DNA of 64,000 bases from Mesobacillus sp. AQ2 (GTDB taxonomy: Bacteria; Bacillota; Bacilli; Bacillales; Cytobacillaceae): contig NZ_CP126080.1 in NCBI RefSeq assembly GCF_030122805.1, positions 3,105,001 to 3,169,000 on the forward strand, given 5' to 3'. Position numbers and translations under genes: made by a program. Below are positions 36,247 to 45,640 of this stretch, piece after piece; the stretch's first letter is position 1, and each line of letters begins with the position of its first letter. The notes under the pieces were generated by a model. The model ran no database searches and was not told where the DNA came from. It worked only from the letters and a program-made list of their open reading frames with translations.

Positions 36247-37009
36247 AATTTTTAATCGGTATTTTAAGAACTTGTCCTGCCTTGATTTCATTGCCCTTCA
36301 GGTTGTTCGCTTTCTGGATGATCGGAATCCCATCCTGGGACTTATAATAGGTCATCGCCACCCTGAATAAAGTTTCACTCGGTTTTACTGTATGATAGAG
36401 GATTGTTTCTTCGCTTGCGGTTTCTCCTTCATCAGAGTTGGATGAGGTCGTCGGGGATGCCTGTTCATCCTTATGATCAGGAGTGGCTGCCGCTTGTCCC
36501 TCCACCGTTTCCTTCTCTCCACCCGCACCAGTGTCTGTTGAGTCCTTGTCGCTGTTATTGGAAGATGCAGGTGAAGGTGAAGGCGCAGCAGCTGCTGCTG
36601 CCTCGATTTCATCTGTTGGTCCGGAAACTTCTTCTAACACCGGTGCCGCATCTTCTTCTTCCTGTTTTATGTCTTTCCAGTCTTCTTTACTCTCAACATT
36701 GATCATTTCCACGCCAGCCCGTTCAAGCGTTTTATTCAAGGGTCCACCTTCACCATCCAGATAGGAAAGGATGCTGAAAAAGGTAATGGGCAGCAAAATG
36801 AAAAATAATGCCATCAGCCTGATCACCGGGTATTTAACTTTCACTTTCGTTTTTTTCTGTTTTTGTCTATGGATCTCACTTCTTGGCGGCAGTGCATCCT
36901 TTTTCTCAACTTTACTATCAGACTTGCGTTCTACCCTTTTTCTCAGCCGCTCCGCCTGGTCCCTGATCGGTTTTTCCTTATTCACTTCCTGTACCCCCAT
37001 TTGCTGCAT
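36245..37009 (-). CDS. ypbE: YpbE-like LysM-domain membrane protein
   Basis: The 254-residue protein has a basic N-terminus, one membrane span (LMALFFILLPITFFSILSYL, near residues 67-86), a long low-complexity linker rich in Ala, Ser, Pro, Asp and Glu (residues 120-200), and a C-terminal LysM domain (YHTVKPSETLFRVAMTYY, ending AGQVLKIPIKN) that should bind peptidoglycan outside the cell. It starts inside ypbD (32-base overlap). The exact start is uncertain: the ATG at 37009 lacks a good ribosome binding site and a GTG about 10 codons in is possible. Confidence 0.8.
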   Translation of the reverse strand: MQQMGVQEVNKEKPIRDQAERLRKRVERKSDSKVEKKDALPPRSEIHRQKQKKTKVKVKYPVIRLMALFFILLPITFFSILSYLDGEGGPLNKTLERAGVEMINVESKEDWKDIKQEEEDAAPVLEEVSGPTDEIEAAAAAAPSPSPASSNNSDKDSTDTGAGGEKETVEGQAAATPDHKDEQASPTTSSNSDEGETASEETILYHTVKPSETLFRVAMTYYKSQDGIPIIQKANNLKGNEIKAGQVLKIPIKN

Positions 37010-37580
37010 GAGTTCTGAATTTTATGATCAAACCTAAGATGAAATCAATAACAAAATGCATGATAATGGTCACTGCCAGGTTGTGCGTGACCATATATAT
37101 AAAGCCAATCAAGAAACTCAATAAGATAATATTAGTAAACAAAAACCAATTGAACAAATAACGGTAATGAACGACTGCAAAAATGATGCTCGAAATGATC
37201 AGACCTGTATTTGTCTGGATGACTCCCCGAAAGAGTATTTCCTCACTGGCAGCAACCACCGCTGCAATCAGCATGATCTGGGAGACGCTTCTATTCCTGA
37301 ATATTCTTTCGTTCAGCCCACCATCGTCATAATACGATTTCGGCAGATATTTCATAAGGACGACGTCCAGCGCGACAACTGCCGCCCCTGCCCCTAAACC
37401 GTACGTCAAAATATTCTGATCATCCCAAACGAATAATTCCGTGAATTCTTTTATACTATCAAACACTATCATACCCAAAATGGACGAAATCGTTAATAGT
37501 AAAATTTGAGTAGCCGCAAGATGGAAAAGCAGTTCCTTTTCAGTAAGCCCCGCCACGGTTTCCTTATACCGATCTTTCAT
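36978..37580 (-). CDS. ypbD: CPBP-family intramembrane protease-like protein (YpbD)
   Basis: The 200-residue protein has several membrane spans and the CPBP (Abi) signature: AASEEILFRGVIQT for the paired glutamates and arginine, FAVVHYRYLF, and a last conserved HFVIDFILGLI. Such proteins are glutamic-type membrane proteases; the substrate is not known. It overlaps recS by 4 bases and ypbE by 32. Confidence 0.85.
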   Translation of the reverse strand: MKDRYKETVAGLTEKELLFHLAATQILLLTISSILGMIVFDSIKEFTELFVWDDQNILTYGLGAGAAVVALDVVLMKYLPKSYYDDGGLNERIFRNRSVSQIMLIAAVVAASEEILFRGVIQTNTGLIISSIIFAVVHYRYLFNWFLFTNIILLSFLIGFIYMVTHNLAVTIIMHFVIDFILGLIIKFRTHAANGGTGSE

Positions 37581-39079
37581 TCTATCCGCTCACTTATCAA
37601 TAAAATTGAAGCCAAATCACGCTTCCAATCCATCACAGTTTCCTCATGTTCAATGGATGATTTGGTTTCTTTATAATGCTCCATATTTATACCACAGCAG
37701 CTGCAGCAATTCTCAGGCTTTCCTGCCAGTTGTTCATTGAATGTTTCCAGGATAAATGCTCTTTTGCATTCCTTTGTCTGGATCCATTCAAGCATGCTCC
37801 GGATCTTCTGCTTTTTCACAGACAAACGGTTATCAATCAATTGAATCATATTTTCCGAATCGGCTTTATAATTTACATTCCCAAGACTGGACAGGTATTC
37901 TTCGACAATCCTCCATTGTATCTCCGTGAATCCGCATATCATTGATAGCTCTTCGGCCCGATGGTCCAAATCATGGTAAGGTATTTGATGTTCAATTAAA
38001 AATCCGAACAATCGTTCCACCTGGTACTGATCTGGAAGTTCTGCTTCGGCGAGCTGGTACGCCAGCTGTTCATCTCCTGGAGAATACAGCAAAACGGCGA
38101 TGGAATCCAAACCATCTCTTGCGGCTCTGCCGATTTCCTGAAGATACGATTCGATTTGCATTGGCATGTGAAAATGGATTACATACCGTACATTATCTTT
38201 ATTGATGCCCATTCCAAAAGCGCTGGTGGCACAAACCACATCAAGCTGACCATTGATGAACTGCTGCTGGATCAGGACCCGGCTTTCCGAATCAAGTCCT
38301 CCGTGATAAGCCATGACATTCTTGCTGCCCTTCTCCCTCAAATGTGCGGCTGTTTGTTCAGCCACTTTCTTGCTTGAAAAGTAGATGATCCCAGGCCCTT
38401 TTAGGTATTTCACCAGCTCGGTTGTCCTTTCCAGCTTTTCCTGGAATGACGATGCTTGTTCGAGAGTGAGCGAAATAGATGGACGGTCCACCGAATAGAC
38501 TATCTCATTCCATTCCTCAAGACAAAGCTTTTCAGCAATATCTCTGCGAACTTCCTTTGTGGCAGTGGCTGTTAATGCAAGCGTCAACGGTTGTCCAAGC
38601 TTCTTGCGGTATTCCCCAAGCTTAAGATAGTCAGGCCTGAAATCATAACCCCACTGTGAGATACAGTGGGCCTCATCCACAACAAAAAGGGACACAGACA
38701 GCTTCATCAGCCGATCCAATATTGAATCAATCCCCAGCATTTCAGGAGATATGAAAATATATTTGAATTTTTCGAGTTGCTCAAGTCCCTGGGCCTTTTG
38801 CCGCGGAGATAAGAAGGAATTTAAGGCAATCACTCTCTTTTCACCCATGGCCATCATTTGCTCAACCTGGTCCTGCATCAGCGACAGAAGTGGTGATACA
38901 ACCAAAACTGGACCATCAAGCAGGTAACCTGGTAACTGATAGCAAAGTGACTTTCCTGTACCTGTCGGCAGCATCGATATAGTATGATTTTTCTCTAAGA
39001 CAGCTTCAATTGTTTCACGCTGTCCCGGACGGAAATCAGTAAAATGAAAATATTTAGCCAGATAATGTTTCAGTTCCAT
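37577..39079 (-). CDS. recS: RecQ-like DNA helicase RecS
   Basis: ATP-dependent 3'-5' helicase in recombination and fork repair. The 500-residue protein has Walker A SMLPTGTGKSLCYQLPG, the DEAH box FVVDEAHCISQWGYDFRPDY, ALTATATKEVRRD (motif III) and AFGMGINKDNVRYVIHFHMP and IGRAARDG (motifs V, VI). Near the C-terminus a cysteine cluster ENCCSCCGIN may bind zinc. The short length and lack of an HRDC domain match RecS (ypbC) rather than RecQ. Overlaps ypbB by 10 bases. Confidence 0.95.
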   Translation of the reverse strand: MELKHYLAKYFHFTDFRPGQRETIEAVLEKNHTISMLPTGTGKSLCYQLPGYLLDGPVLVVSPLLSLMQDQVEQMMAMGEKRVIALNSFLSPRQKAQGLEQLEKFKYIFISPEMLGIDSILDRLMKLSVSLFVVDEAHCISQWGYDFRPDYLKLGEYRKKLGQPLTLALTATATKEVRRDIAEKLCLEEWNEIVYSVDRPSISLTLEQASSFQEKLERTTELVKYLKGPGIIYFSSKKVAEQTAAHLREKGSKNVMAYHGGLDSESRVLIQQQFINGQLDVVCATSAFGMGINKDNVRYVIHFHMPMQIESYLQEIGRAARDGLDSIAVLLYSPGDEQLAYQLAEAELPDQYQVERLFGFLIEHQIPYHDLDHRAEELSMICGFTEIQWRIVEEYLSSLGNVNYKADSENMIQLIDNRLSVKKQKIRSMLEWIQTKECKRAFILETFNEQLAGKPENCCSCCGINMEHYKETKSSIEHEETVMDWKRDLASILLISERIE

Positions 39080-40131
39080 TCGGCATCACCATATTTAGCG
39101 AGAACAAGCCTGATTTCAAAATAAGAGGCATCAGCCACGCGTTCTTTAATTTGTTTCAGTTTTTTTGCGGAATTTTGCTGTGCAGCCATCAATATTCTTT
39201 CCTTTTTATCAGATGGTACAAAGTGATCTATATCAAATTCCTTTATTGTAAGCACAATTTCTACAATATGATCCTCGATCGTGCTGTGCTTAAGGTTTCT
39301 GACAGCGGCTATTTCATCAAGGCTGTAGCCCCTTTTAAGAAATTTATACGTTTTGTCGGTTGAAAGCGTCAATGGCACCTCTCGTTCTGCCTTATTCAAC
39401 AATCCACTCAAAAGCGGATATACGTATGGGTCACCGGTAATCTTGTCGAACATGGCATGCATACAATTCAGAAACTCATAATGATAATGAGCCGGTTCTA
39501 TGCCAGTCCGTTCAGAAGCCTGCATGATCGTCAAGCCGATCTTCTTGAAACCGGTTAACCTTAACACGACCAATTCCGGTCTGGTCCCCTCATTCTCAAG
39601 TGCTGAAATAAGTTCTTCATACAGCCTTTCAGCCAGTAAATAGCGATCTTCATTTTGCTGTCTGATATATCTCTTCACCCAGCTAAGTGTTTCCGGTTTA
39701 TTCCTGATGGGGATATAGGATCGTTCTTGATTGATCAGATTCGAACTCACCTGGATGAGCAGAGTCAATCTTTCCCAGAAGGACTCAGTTACCTGATGGT
39801 ACTTCCAGCCATTTAAAAATTTCGGGAGAGTACATTGAGATAAACGCTGTTCAAGTACCTCTTCCCCTCCGGACGTTAATTTAACTTTCGATTCTGCTAT
39901 CTCCTCTACCAAACCGCTGTGCTTCAGCCTTCCGACCATTTTTTCCAGTCCATCCCGGGTAACAGAAGAGTATGTAGAGAAATACGGGGTGATTTTATAT
40001 AGATGAGCATCCTGGATAGTCTGTGATGAGCGTTTGCCCTGTAAAAGGTGAAACACAGAATAAATCGTCCTCTCACCATTGATTCTTTTCAATATCGACA
40101 AAATAACAGACTCCAAATAGGTTATCCTCAT
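39070..40131 (-). CDS. ypbB: Helix-turn-helix protein YpbB
   Basis: The 353-residue protein ends with a helix-turn-helix region (YSLDEIAAVRNLKHSTIEDHIVEI) and looks helical throughout. It is always next to recS, and a role together with that helicase is inferred from position only. The start at 40131 (MRITYLESVIL) has GGGTG upstream; 22 further in-frame residues are rejected. Divergent from fer. Confidence 0.85.
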   Translation of the reverse strand: MRITYLESVILSILKRINGERTIYSVFHLLQGKRSSQTIQDAHLYKITPYFSTYSSVTRDGLEKMVGRLKHSGLVEEIAESKVKLTSGGEEVLEQRLSQCTLPKFLNGWKYHQVTESFWERLTLLIQVSSNLINQERSYIPIRNKPETLSWVKRYIRQQNEDRYLLAERLYEELISALENEGTRPELVVLRLTGFKKIGLTIMQASERTGIEPAHYHYEFLNCMHAMFDKITGDPYVYPLLSGLLNKAEREVPLTLSTDKTYKFLKRGYSLDEIAAVRNLKHSTIEDHIVEIVLTIKEFDIDHFVPSDKKERILMAAQQNSAKKLKQIKERVADASYFEIRLVLAKYGDAEWN

Positions 40132-40363
40132 ACTATCACCCTTGAAATTAATGCTTTGATGGCTTAAAACATTTTTCCATCCATTTGCCTGCCACATTTT
40201 TTGGGTATAATAAACAAAGCTGACGGAAAAAATTCCTGTCCTGCTATAGCAGAAAAATAATATACCATTATTTTAACATGAAAATGTCGAGCAGAATGTT
40301 TTATTTTCAGCGTAAAATCCATTCAACGCCTTATCTGATAAGCATTCTCAATACTTTTTTTTA

Positions 40364-40392
40364 TTGAAATGTTGGCGATACAGTTTTACAAT
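40364..40392 (+). promoter_or_regulatory. Sigma-A promoter for fer
   Basis: TTGAAA, a 17-base spacer and TACAAT, each one base off consensus, 76 bases before the fer start. Confidence 0.6.
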
Positions 40393-40447
40393 AGATATGA
40401 GGAATACGTTTTCACTGATATTGGTGAAAACAGCATATTATTGTTAA

Positions 40448-40717
<270 letters not shown>

Positions 40718-40728
40718 GACCATACATA

Positions 40729-40759
40729 AATTCCCGCTTCCTAAGCGGGAATTTTTTTA
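40729..40759 (+). terminator. Terminator after fer
   Basis: Perfect 10-bp stem ATTCCCGCTT / AAGCGGGAAT, CCT loop, then TTTTTT on the plus strand. Confidence 0.93.
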
Positions 40760-40782
40760 TTGTGTCTGGGAAAAAACACCAA

Positions 40783-40809
40783 AAAAGCAACGGTGCAGGC
40801 CGTTGCTTT
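40783..40809 (-). terminator. Terminator after ribU
   Basis: AAGCAACGG / CCGTTGCTT stem with a short loop and TTTTTTGG on the minus strand. Confidence 0.85.
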
Positions 40810-40827
40810 ATATCGTCAATTATAAAA

Positions 40828-41409
40828 TTAGGCACTCTTATAATTTTGCTGTCTTTCGATCCACGTTTTCATTCTCGTGAACATTAGCATGAACACAATA
40901 GACATCATCAGGCCTTTAACAAAGTTGAAAGGCAGGATACCCGCCACAATAAACTGTTTTGTTTCTGGACCAGACATTGCCGGCATATTCAGGAACAATG
41001 TATAAGCAGGCAGGAATACATAGTAATTAAGGACACTCATCAGAATGGCCATGCTGATCGTCCCTGCCACTAAGGCAAATGTCATTCCCTTTTTAGTTTT
41101 TACCCGCTGATACAGATAGTAAGTTGGCAGAATGAATAAAACTCCTGCAGCAAAGTTGGCAGCATGGCCTACTGGCACTCCAGTTTCACTGCCTGTCATG
41201 AAGTAATCAAGGATATTCTTTATAAGTTCTACTAAAATACCAGCTGCCGGACCGAAGATCAAAGCAGCGATCAATGCAGGAATATCACTGAAATCGACCA
41301 TCAAGAATTTTGGAAACGGCGGCAGCGGAAAATTCAGCAGCATTAAAACATAAGATATACTGCTCAACATTCCAATTGAAACCATTGCTTTTACACTAAA
41401 TTTTTTCAT
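40828..41409 (-). CDS. ribU: Riboflavin ECF transporter S component RibU
   Basis: Membrane substrate-binding subunit for riboflavin uptake, working with the shared EcfAA'T energising module encoded elsewhere. The 193-residue protein has about six spans and the family segments LLNFPLPPFPKFLMVDFSDI, ALIFGPAAGILVELIKN and GVPVGHAANFAAGVLFILPT. Called fmnP or ypaA in B. subtilis. The start at 41409 has GGAGAGAGGG upstream. It is preceded by an FMN riboswitch and terminator, which confirms the function. Confidence 0.97.
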   Translation of the reverse strand: MKKFSVKAMVSIGMLSSISYVLMLLNFPLPPFPKFLMVDFSDIPALIAALIFGPAAGILVELIKNILDYFMTGSETGVPVGHAANFAAGVLFILPTYYLYQRVKTKKGMTFALVAGTISMAILMSVLNYYVFLPAYTLFLNMPAMSGPETKQFIVAGILPFNFVKGLMMSIVFMLMFTRMKTWIERQQNYKSA

Positions 41410-41477
41410 TTCCCTCTCTCCTTATAGAGATCCATCTCACATAAAGAAGAAAGGTTCAGCATTCACATACCCATAGA

Positions 41478-41510
41478 CAAATAAAATCCCCCAAGTTTTA
41501 TGCTTGAGGG
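41478..41510 (-). terminator. Riboswitch-controlled terminator before ribU
   Basis: CCCTCAAG pairs with CTTGGGGG (one G-T position), followed by ATTTTATTTG on the minus strand, between the FMN aptamer and ribU. Expected to form when FMN is bound. Confidence 0.8.
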
Positions 41511-41536
41511 AGAATTGACTAAGGCATGCTTAATAA

Positions 41537-41563
41537 ACGTTCAAACCTGCATTTTTTGAACGT
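41537..41563 (-). promoter_or_regulatory. Hairpin between FMN aptamer and terminator
   Basis: Inverted repeat ACGTTCAAA / TTTGAACGT in the ribU leader. It could be part of the expression platform (anti-terminator region) or a pause hairpin. Confidence 0.5.
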
Positions 41564-41575
41564 CTGCAGAACCTC

Positions 41576-41702
41576 CATCTTCTCCCATCCAGACTATACT
41601 GTCGGCTTTGGAATCGCACCAAATCCTGCCTCAAAAGGCTCGCGGGCTTAGAGAAGATACTCATTACCGCCGATCGGGAATTTCACCCTGCCCCGAAGAT
41701 AG
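41576..41702 (-). promoter_or_regulatory. FMN riboswitch (RFN element)
   Basis: On the minus strand the RFN hallmarks appear in order: GGGGCAGGGTGAAATTCCCG, then ATCGGCGGTAAT, the segment AGCCCGCGAGCC, GCAGGATTTGGTG, CCGACAGTATAGTCTGGATG and the closing GGGAGAAGATGG. The order and spacing are those of the FMN aptamer. It sits between a sigma-A promoter and ribU and has its own terminator, giving FMN-controlled transcription. Confidence 0.97.
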
Positions 41703-41724
41703 ACCATATTTAATTAACATGTTT

Positions 41725-41753
41725 ATTATACTGAAAAAAAGAATTTTTGTGAA
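41725..41753 (-). promoter_or_regulatory. Sigma-A promoter for ribU
   Basis: Minus strand TTCACA, 17-base spacer and perfect TATAAT, just before the FMN aptamer. Confidence 0.75.
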
Positions 41754-41881
41754 GATGTTTGCTTGTGACGTTTTTATGTCCGCACCAAATCAATCCTATA
41801 CTCCTTCCTGGCTGAATATGATTAGGAAAAGCCTGCAAAATTCGGAAAATCAACCTTAAATCCCAATAGTGACTTCTTTTT

Positions 41882-41897
41882 ATGGGAGCGTTTACAT
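41882..41897 (+). promoter_or_regulatory. Cre-like CcpA box upstream of serA
   Basis: ATGGGAGCGTTTACAT fits WTGNNARCGNWWWCAW at every fixed position. It is about 25 bases upstream of the serA -35, roughly -65 from the expected start of transcription, where CcpA sites usually activate. Confidence 0.6.
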
Positions 41898-41921
41898 TGA
41901 ATTCAAGAACATTAAGAGGAT

Positions 41922-41950
41922 TTGACAAAAGAATATTCGTCTTGTAAAAT
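41922..41950 (+). promoter_or_regulatory. Sigma-A promoter for serA
   Basis: Perfect -35 TTGACA, 17-base spacer and TAAAAT as -10; 43 bases before the serA start. Confidence 0.8.
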
Positions 41951-41992
41951 AATCAGAAAATTATTTTTATTTACATAAGGGAGTGGGCAAAA

Positions 41993-43567
41993 ATGTTTCA
42001 AGTGTTAGCTGCTGATTCAATCAAAGAACAAGGCTTGCAGCCATTGCTGGAGTGGGAGCAGGCAGAAGTGTACACAGGGGGAATTGATTCCGGACTTGTC
42101 AGTTTGGAAAAAGTCGACGCGTTATTAGTAAGAAGTGCGACAAAGGTGACGGCCGAGCTGCTCGACTTCATGCCTTCACTGAAAATCATCGGACGTGCAG
42201 GTGTCGGTGTTGATAATATTGATATTGCCGCAGCGACGAAAAGAGGGATTGTCGTCGTCAACGCCCCAGACGGCAATACGATTTCCACTGCTGAACATAC
42301 TTTTGCGATGATGTCTGCATTGATGAGGAATATCCCGCAGGCACACTCAACCGTAAAAAATGGGGAATGGAAAAGAAATCAGTTTATCGGGAATGAACTT
42401 CACAGCAAAACATTGGGAATCATCGGATTAGGAAGGATCGGATCCGAGCTTGCCAAAAGGGCAAGGGCTTTCGGCATGTCCGTTAAGGTGTACGATCCAT
42501 TTTTAACGAAAGAACGAGCAGATGTCTTAGGAGTACAATTATCTACTTTCGACAACGTTCTTCAGGAAGCGGATATCATCTCCGTCCACACTCCTTTGAC
42601 GAAAGAAACAAAAGGGCTTCTTAACGAAAGGACTTTGAGCCAGACGAAAAAAGGGGTCTATCTCCTCAATTGCGCCAGAGGCGGAATCATCGATGAGATG
42701 GCCCTCGCCCACTTTATCGAAAAAGGCCACGTAGCAGGTGCTGCCCTCGATGTTTTCGAAGTCGAACCCCCAGGGGAACACCCTTTACTTAAATTTGATT
42801 CCGTCATTGTCACCCCACACCTTGGCGCCTCAACGAAAGAAGCACAGTTGAATGTCGCTACTCAGGTTGCCAGGGAAATCAGGACTTTTTTTGAAAATAA
42901 TCCTGTTGCCAACTCAATTAATCTGCCGGCCATGTCTAAAGAAATTTATGAAAAAATACAGCCTTTCCACCAGCTTGCAAAGGAAATGGGGAAAATCGTA
43001 TCTGAATGCCATAACAAAGGCGTAAATGAATTGACAGCCACCTATTCAGGGACGGCTGCTGAACTTGAAACCTCCTTTTTGACAAAAGCACTACTTTCAG
43101 GTTTTTTCGAAAATCGAATTGATGTGAATGTGAATGAAGTGAATGCGATTCATATCGCGAAAGAGCGTGGAATCATGGTCGGGGAAAAAGTGACCGGAAA
43201 CTCGTTCGGCTATGCAAACACCGTGACCATCACCGCAAGCGGAGACGGAGATGATTTTACAGTGAGAGGAACTTATATAGAAAACTACGGCCCAAGGATT
43301 GTCAGTCTCGATGGATTTAACATTGATTTCCATCCATCAGGCAACCTGCTATATATCCAGCATATGGACCGTCCTGGTGTAATCGGCCATGTAGGAAGGA
43401 TACTTGGCGACCATGATGTGAACATCGCAACCATGCAGGTTGGCAGAAAGGAAGCTGGCGGAGAAGCGATAATGGTCCTATCCTTTGACAAGCCGCTTTC
43501 GAATGATATGATCGCCAAGCTCGGGTCACTGCAAGATATCGTAACAATCAATAGCATCATTCTCTAA
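41993..43567 (+). CDS. serA: D-3-phosphoglycerate dehydrogenase
   Basis: First step of serine synthesis. The 524-residue protein is the long form: N-terminal substrate and NAD domains (GRAGVGVDNIDIAAATKRGI, LGIIGLGRIGSELAKRARAF, catalytic His in VTPHLGASTKEAQ), an intervening domain, and a C-terminal ACT domain (MDRPGVIGHVGRILGDHDVN) for serine feedback. Start follows AAGGGAG. Own promoter with a cre-like box; terminator at 43577. Confidence 0.97.
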   Translation: MFQVLAADSIKEQGLQPLLEWEQAEVYTGGIDSGLVSLEKVDALLVRSATKVTAELLDFMPSLKIIGRAGVGVDNIDIAAATKRGIVVVNAPDGNTISTAEHTFAMMSALMRNIPQAHSTVKNGEWKRNQFIGNELHSKTLGIIGLGRIGSELAKRARAFGMSVKVYDPFLTKERADVLGVQLSTFDNVLQEADIISVHTPLTKETKGLLNERTLSQTKKGVYLLNCARGGIIDEMALAHFIEKGHVAGAALDVFEVEPPGEHPLLKFDSVIVTPHLGASTKEAQLNVATQVAREIRTFFENNPVANSINLPAMSKEIYEKIQPFHQLAKEMGKIVSECHNKGVNELTATYSGTAAELETSFLTKALLSGFFENRIDVNVNEVNAIHIAKERGIMVGEKVTGNSFGYANTVTITASGDGDDFTVRGTYIENYGPRIVSLDGFNIDFHPSGNLLYIQHMDRPGVIGHVGRILGDHDVNIATMQVGRKEAGGEAIMVLSFDKPLSNDMIAKLGSLQDIVTINSIIL

Positions 43568-43576
43568 ATACACGAA

Positions 43577-43612
43577 GCAGGCCTCGAATCTGAATTGGAG
43601 GCCTGTTTTTTA
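43577..43612 (+). terminator. Terminator after serA
   Basis: CAGGCCTC / GAGGCCTG stem with a 12-base loop, followed by TTTTTTATT on the plus strand. Confidence 0.88.
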
Positions 43613-43630
43613 TTCGTCTGTCAATCAGGC

Positions 43631-44443
43631 TTAACCCAGCGGAAAAGCTTTTCGTTCTCCTTTTGAAAAAGTCATGATCTCTTTGTAGCCAGCCTCTTTC
43701 GCAAGCTCAAGAGCCTGATCAAAATCCGCGCCAACATGTTCAGGGACATGGGCATCCGATGATAATACGATCGGAATTTTTTTATCAAGGCACATTTGCA
43801 ATAGCCTTTTATCTGGATACAATGTTTGAGTAGGTTTCCGTAATCCAGCAGTACTTATTTCGACGCAAGTCTTTGATTGCGCCAGTGCTGTTGTCGCCCT
43901 GTCATACTGTTCCAATAGAAAACTTTCATCTTCGGGGACATAGTTAAAGATTTTCACAAGATCAATATGTCCAATAATATCAAACAAGTCAGACTGCGCA
44001 AGGGTCACGACCTGGTCGAAGTAGTTTCGGTATACTTCCTTTACGTCCCTTTTATCCCATTCTTTTCGATATTCAGCCAGGTCAATCCCAAAATCGCCGA
44101 TCCAATGAATCGATCCGATTACATAATCAAAATCGTAGCTTTTGATGAATCGTTCCATTTCTTCATGTTTGCCTGGGGTGTAATCCATCTCAATGGACAT
44201 CTTCACGTCAATTTCATTTCTCCAGGCTTCTTCAAATAGATCGACATAATCAGCCATATCATAAAATCTTCGTTCATCCACCCAGCTATTTCGCAAAATG
44301 TCCGCTGTTTGATAAAAGTGATATGCATGTTCTGAAATCCCGAAATGCTGAATTCCTTTCGAGCTCGCTGTATCCGTAAACTGCTTCAAATAATCGAGTG
44401 TCAATGTGCCTCTTTCCAGATGATTATGATAATCCGTCAGCAT
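43631..44443 (-). CDS. PHP-family phosphatase, histidinol-phosphatase-like
   Basis: The 270-residue protein begins MLTDYHNHLERGTL; DYHNH is the first metal motif of the PHP domain, and later motifs include FGISEHAYHF, VIGSIHWIGDFG, DIIGHIDLVK and VLSSDAHVPEHVG. The closest named family is HisJ (histidinol-phosphate to histidinol), but other PHP phosphatases share the pattern. The start at 44443 has AAGGGG upstream; 20 extra in-frame residues are rejected. Convergent with serA; hisC is far away in the window. Confidence 0.8.
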   Translation of the reverse strand: MLTDYHNHLERGTLTLDYLKQFTDTASSKGIQHFGISEHAYHFYQTADILRNSWVDERRFYDMADYVDLFEEAWRNEIDVKMSIEMDYTPGKHEEMERFIKSYDFDYVIGSIHWIGDFGIDLAEYRKEWDKRDVKEVYRNYFDQVVTLAQSDLFDIIGHIDLVKIFNYVPEDESFLLEQYDRATTALAQSKTCVEISTAGLRKPTQTLYPDKRLLQMCLDKKIPIVLSSDAHVPEHVGADFDQALELAKEAGYKEIMTFSKGERKAFPLG

Positions 44444-44511
44444 CGTCCCCATCCCCTTTGCGACTCTTTTCCCCATTATACTTTCAAGTGATGATAGGAA
44501 CAAGAAATTGC

Positions 44512-45474
44512 TTATCGGGTATCCAATATTTGCTGCGGCTTGATTGTGTCCGTAGTCAAGTTGTTCAATGCTTTCAACTGGCTGACAGTTGTATTTGTCT
44601 TCCTGGCAATCGAAATCAAAGTGTCCCCGGAAACTACGACGTACTTATTGTCAGCAGGTTGCCCGATGACCAAAACTGTACCACGGGATATCTGATCTCC
44701 ATCAAGCTGATTACTATGCTTGATTGACTCTACAGATGTATGATACATTTTTGCGATCGACCAAAGAGTCTCTCCAGCTTTGACTGTATGCTTTATGTCA
44801 GGTTGCTGCGGAATGGCTTCCCCCGACTTCTGTTGATCCTTTTCCTTAGATTCAGCTTTCAGACTGCCATGCTGATCATTAATCGCAATATCATCAGCTA
44901 ACCGCAGTCTGGCGACTGTTTCCATTGTCACTTCTTCCACCTTTGCCAATGCGTCAACTGGCTCTCCTACAGCAGTGTCTCCCAGCGCCAAAACGGGGTC
45001 CACAGCATTTTCTTTTTCATATGTCCATTTTTCCTTATGGATTTCAAAGTGAAGATGGACACCTGAGGAATCTCCCGTATTGCCCATAAGGCCGATGATA
45101 TCTCCCTGCTTGACAGCCTGTCCTTCCTCAACATTCCTTTTATTCAGATGCGCATAAACAGTTTCCAGGTTGTTATCGTGCTTAATGAATACAACATGAC
45201 CGTATGAACCTGAATAATATGATTTTGTAACGATCCCTTGATCAACACTATGTATAGGTGTTTTGAGCTCACCTGCGATATCTATTCCTTTATGATGGCC
45301 ATGGCGTGTTCCGTAAAGGTCTGTAATGACCCCTTCTGCCGGCCATACCCAGTCTGAAGTCAGTTCCGGTATATCGAGCATTTCTGCCTGAGAGTGCTTT
45401 CCGCCAAGAAACAGCAAGCTGATACAGAGTGCCATTAACCCGGCAATGAGCAATCGCTTTATATAATCCTGCAT
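44512..45474 (-). CDS. Secreted M23 peptidase with two LysM domains
   Basis: Predicted cell-wall endopeptidase. The 320-residue protein has a signal or anchor sequence (LLIAGLMALCISLLFLGG), a LytM domain at about residues 45-165 with the zinc residues intact (HHKGIDIAG, YAHLNKR, GVHLHFEIHKE), a charged linker, and two LysM domains (HTVKAGETLWSIAKMYH and YVVVSGDTLISIARKT). The catalytic set is complete, unlike inactive LytM proteins. Lies between the PHP gene and rsiX; function in wall remodelling is inference. Confidence 0.85.
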   Translation of the reverse strand: MQDYIKRLLIAGLMALCISLLFLGGKHSQAEMLDIPELTSDWVWPAEGVITDLYGTRHGHHKGIDIAGELKTPIHSVDQGIVTKSYYSGSYGHVVFIKHDNNLETVYAHLNKRNVEEGQAVKQGDIIGLMGNTGDSSGVHLHFEIHKEKWTYEKENAVDPVLALGDTAVGEPVDALAKVEEVTMETVARLRLADDIAINDQHGSLKAESKEKDQQKSGEAIPQQPDIKHTVKAGETLWSIAKMYHTSVESIKHSNQLDGDQISRGTVLVIGQPADNKYVVVSGDTLISIARKTNTTVSQLKALNNLTTDTIKPQQILDTR

Positions 45475-45553
45475 TTTCTTCCTCCTTAACTTTTTACTCC
45501 CTTTCCATCCCTATGACAGCCTGTACGAAAATAGAACTGCGGTATGGAAAAGC

Positions 45554-45600
45554 AGCAGCTAAAAAGCACATTCGTTATAATTGGTGGTTAGCTGCTTTTT
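45554..45600. other. 9-bp perfect hairpin upstream of the M23/LysM gene
   Basis: AGCAGCTAA / TTAGCTGCT with a 25-base loop and TTTTTTT following on the plus strand. No plus-strand gene precedes it, so it is either a terminator for antisense transcription or a leader structure of the M23 gene. Confidence 0.5.
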
Positions 45601-45640
45601 TATGCAAAAGAAGGAAAATTAGTTGCATTCACTACAACGC

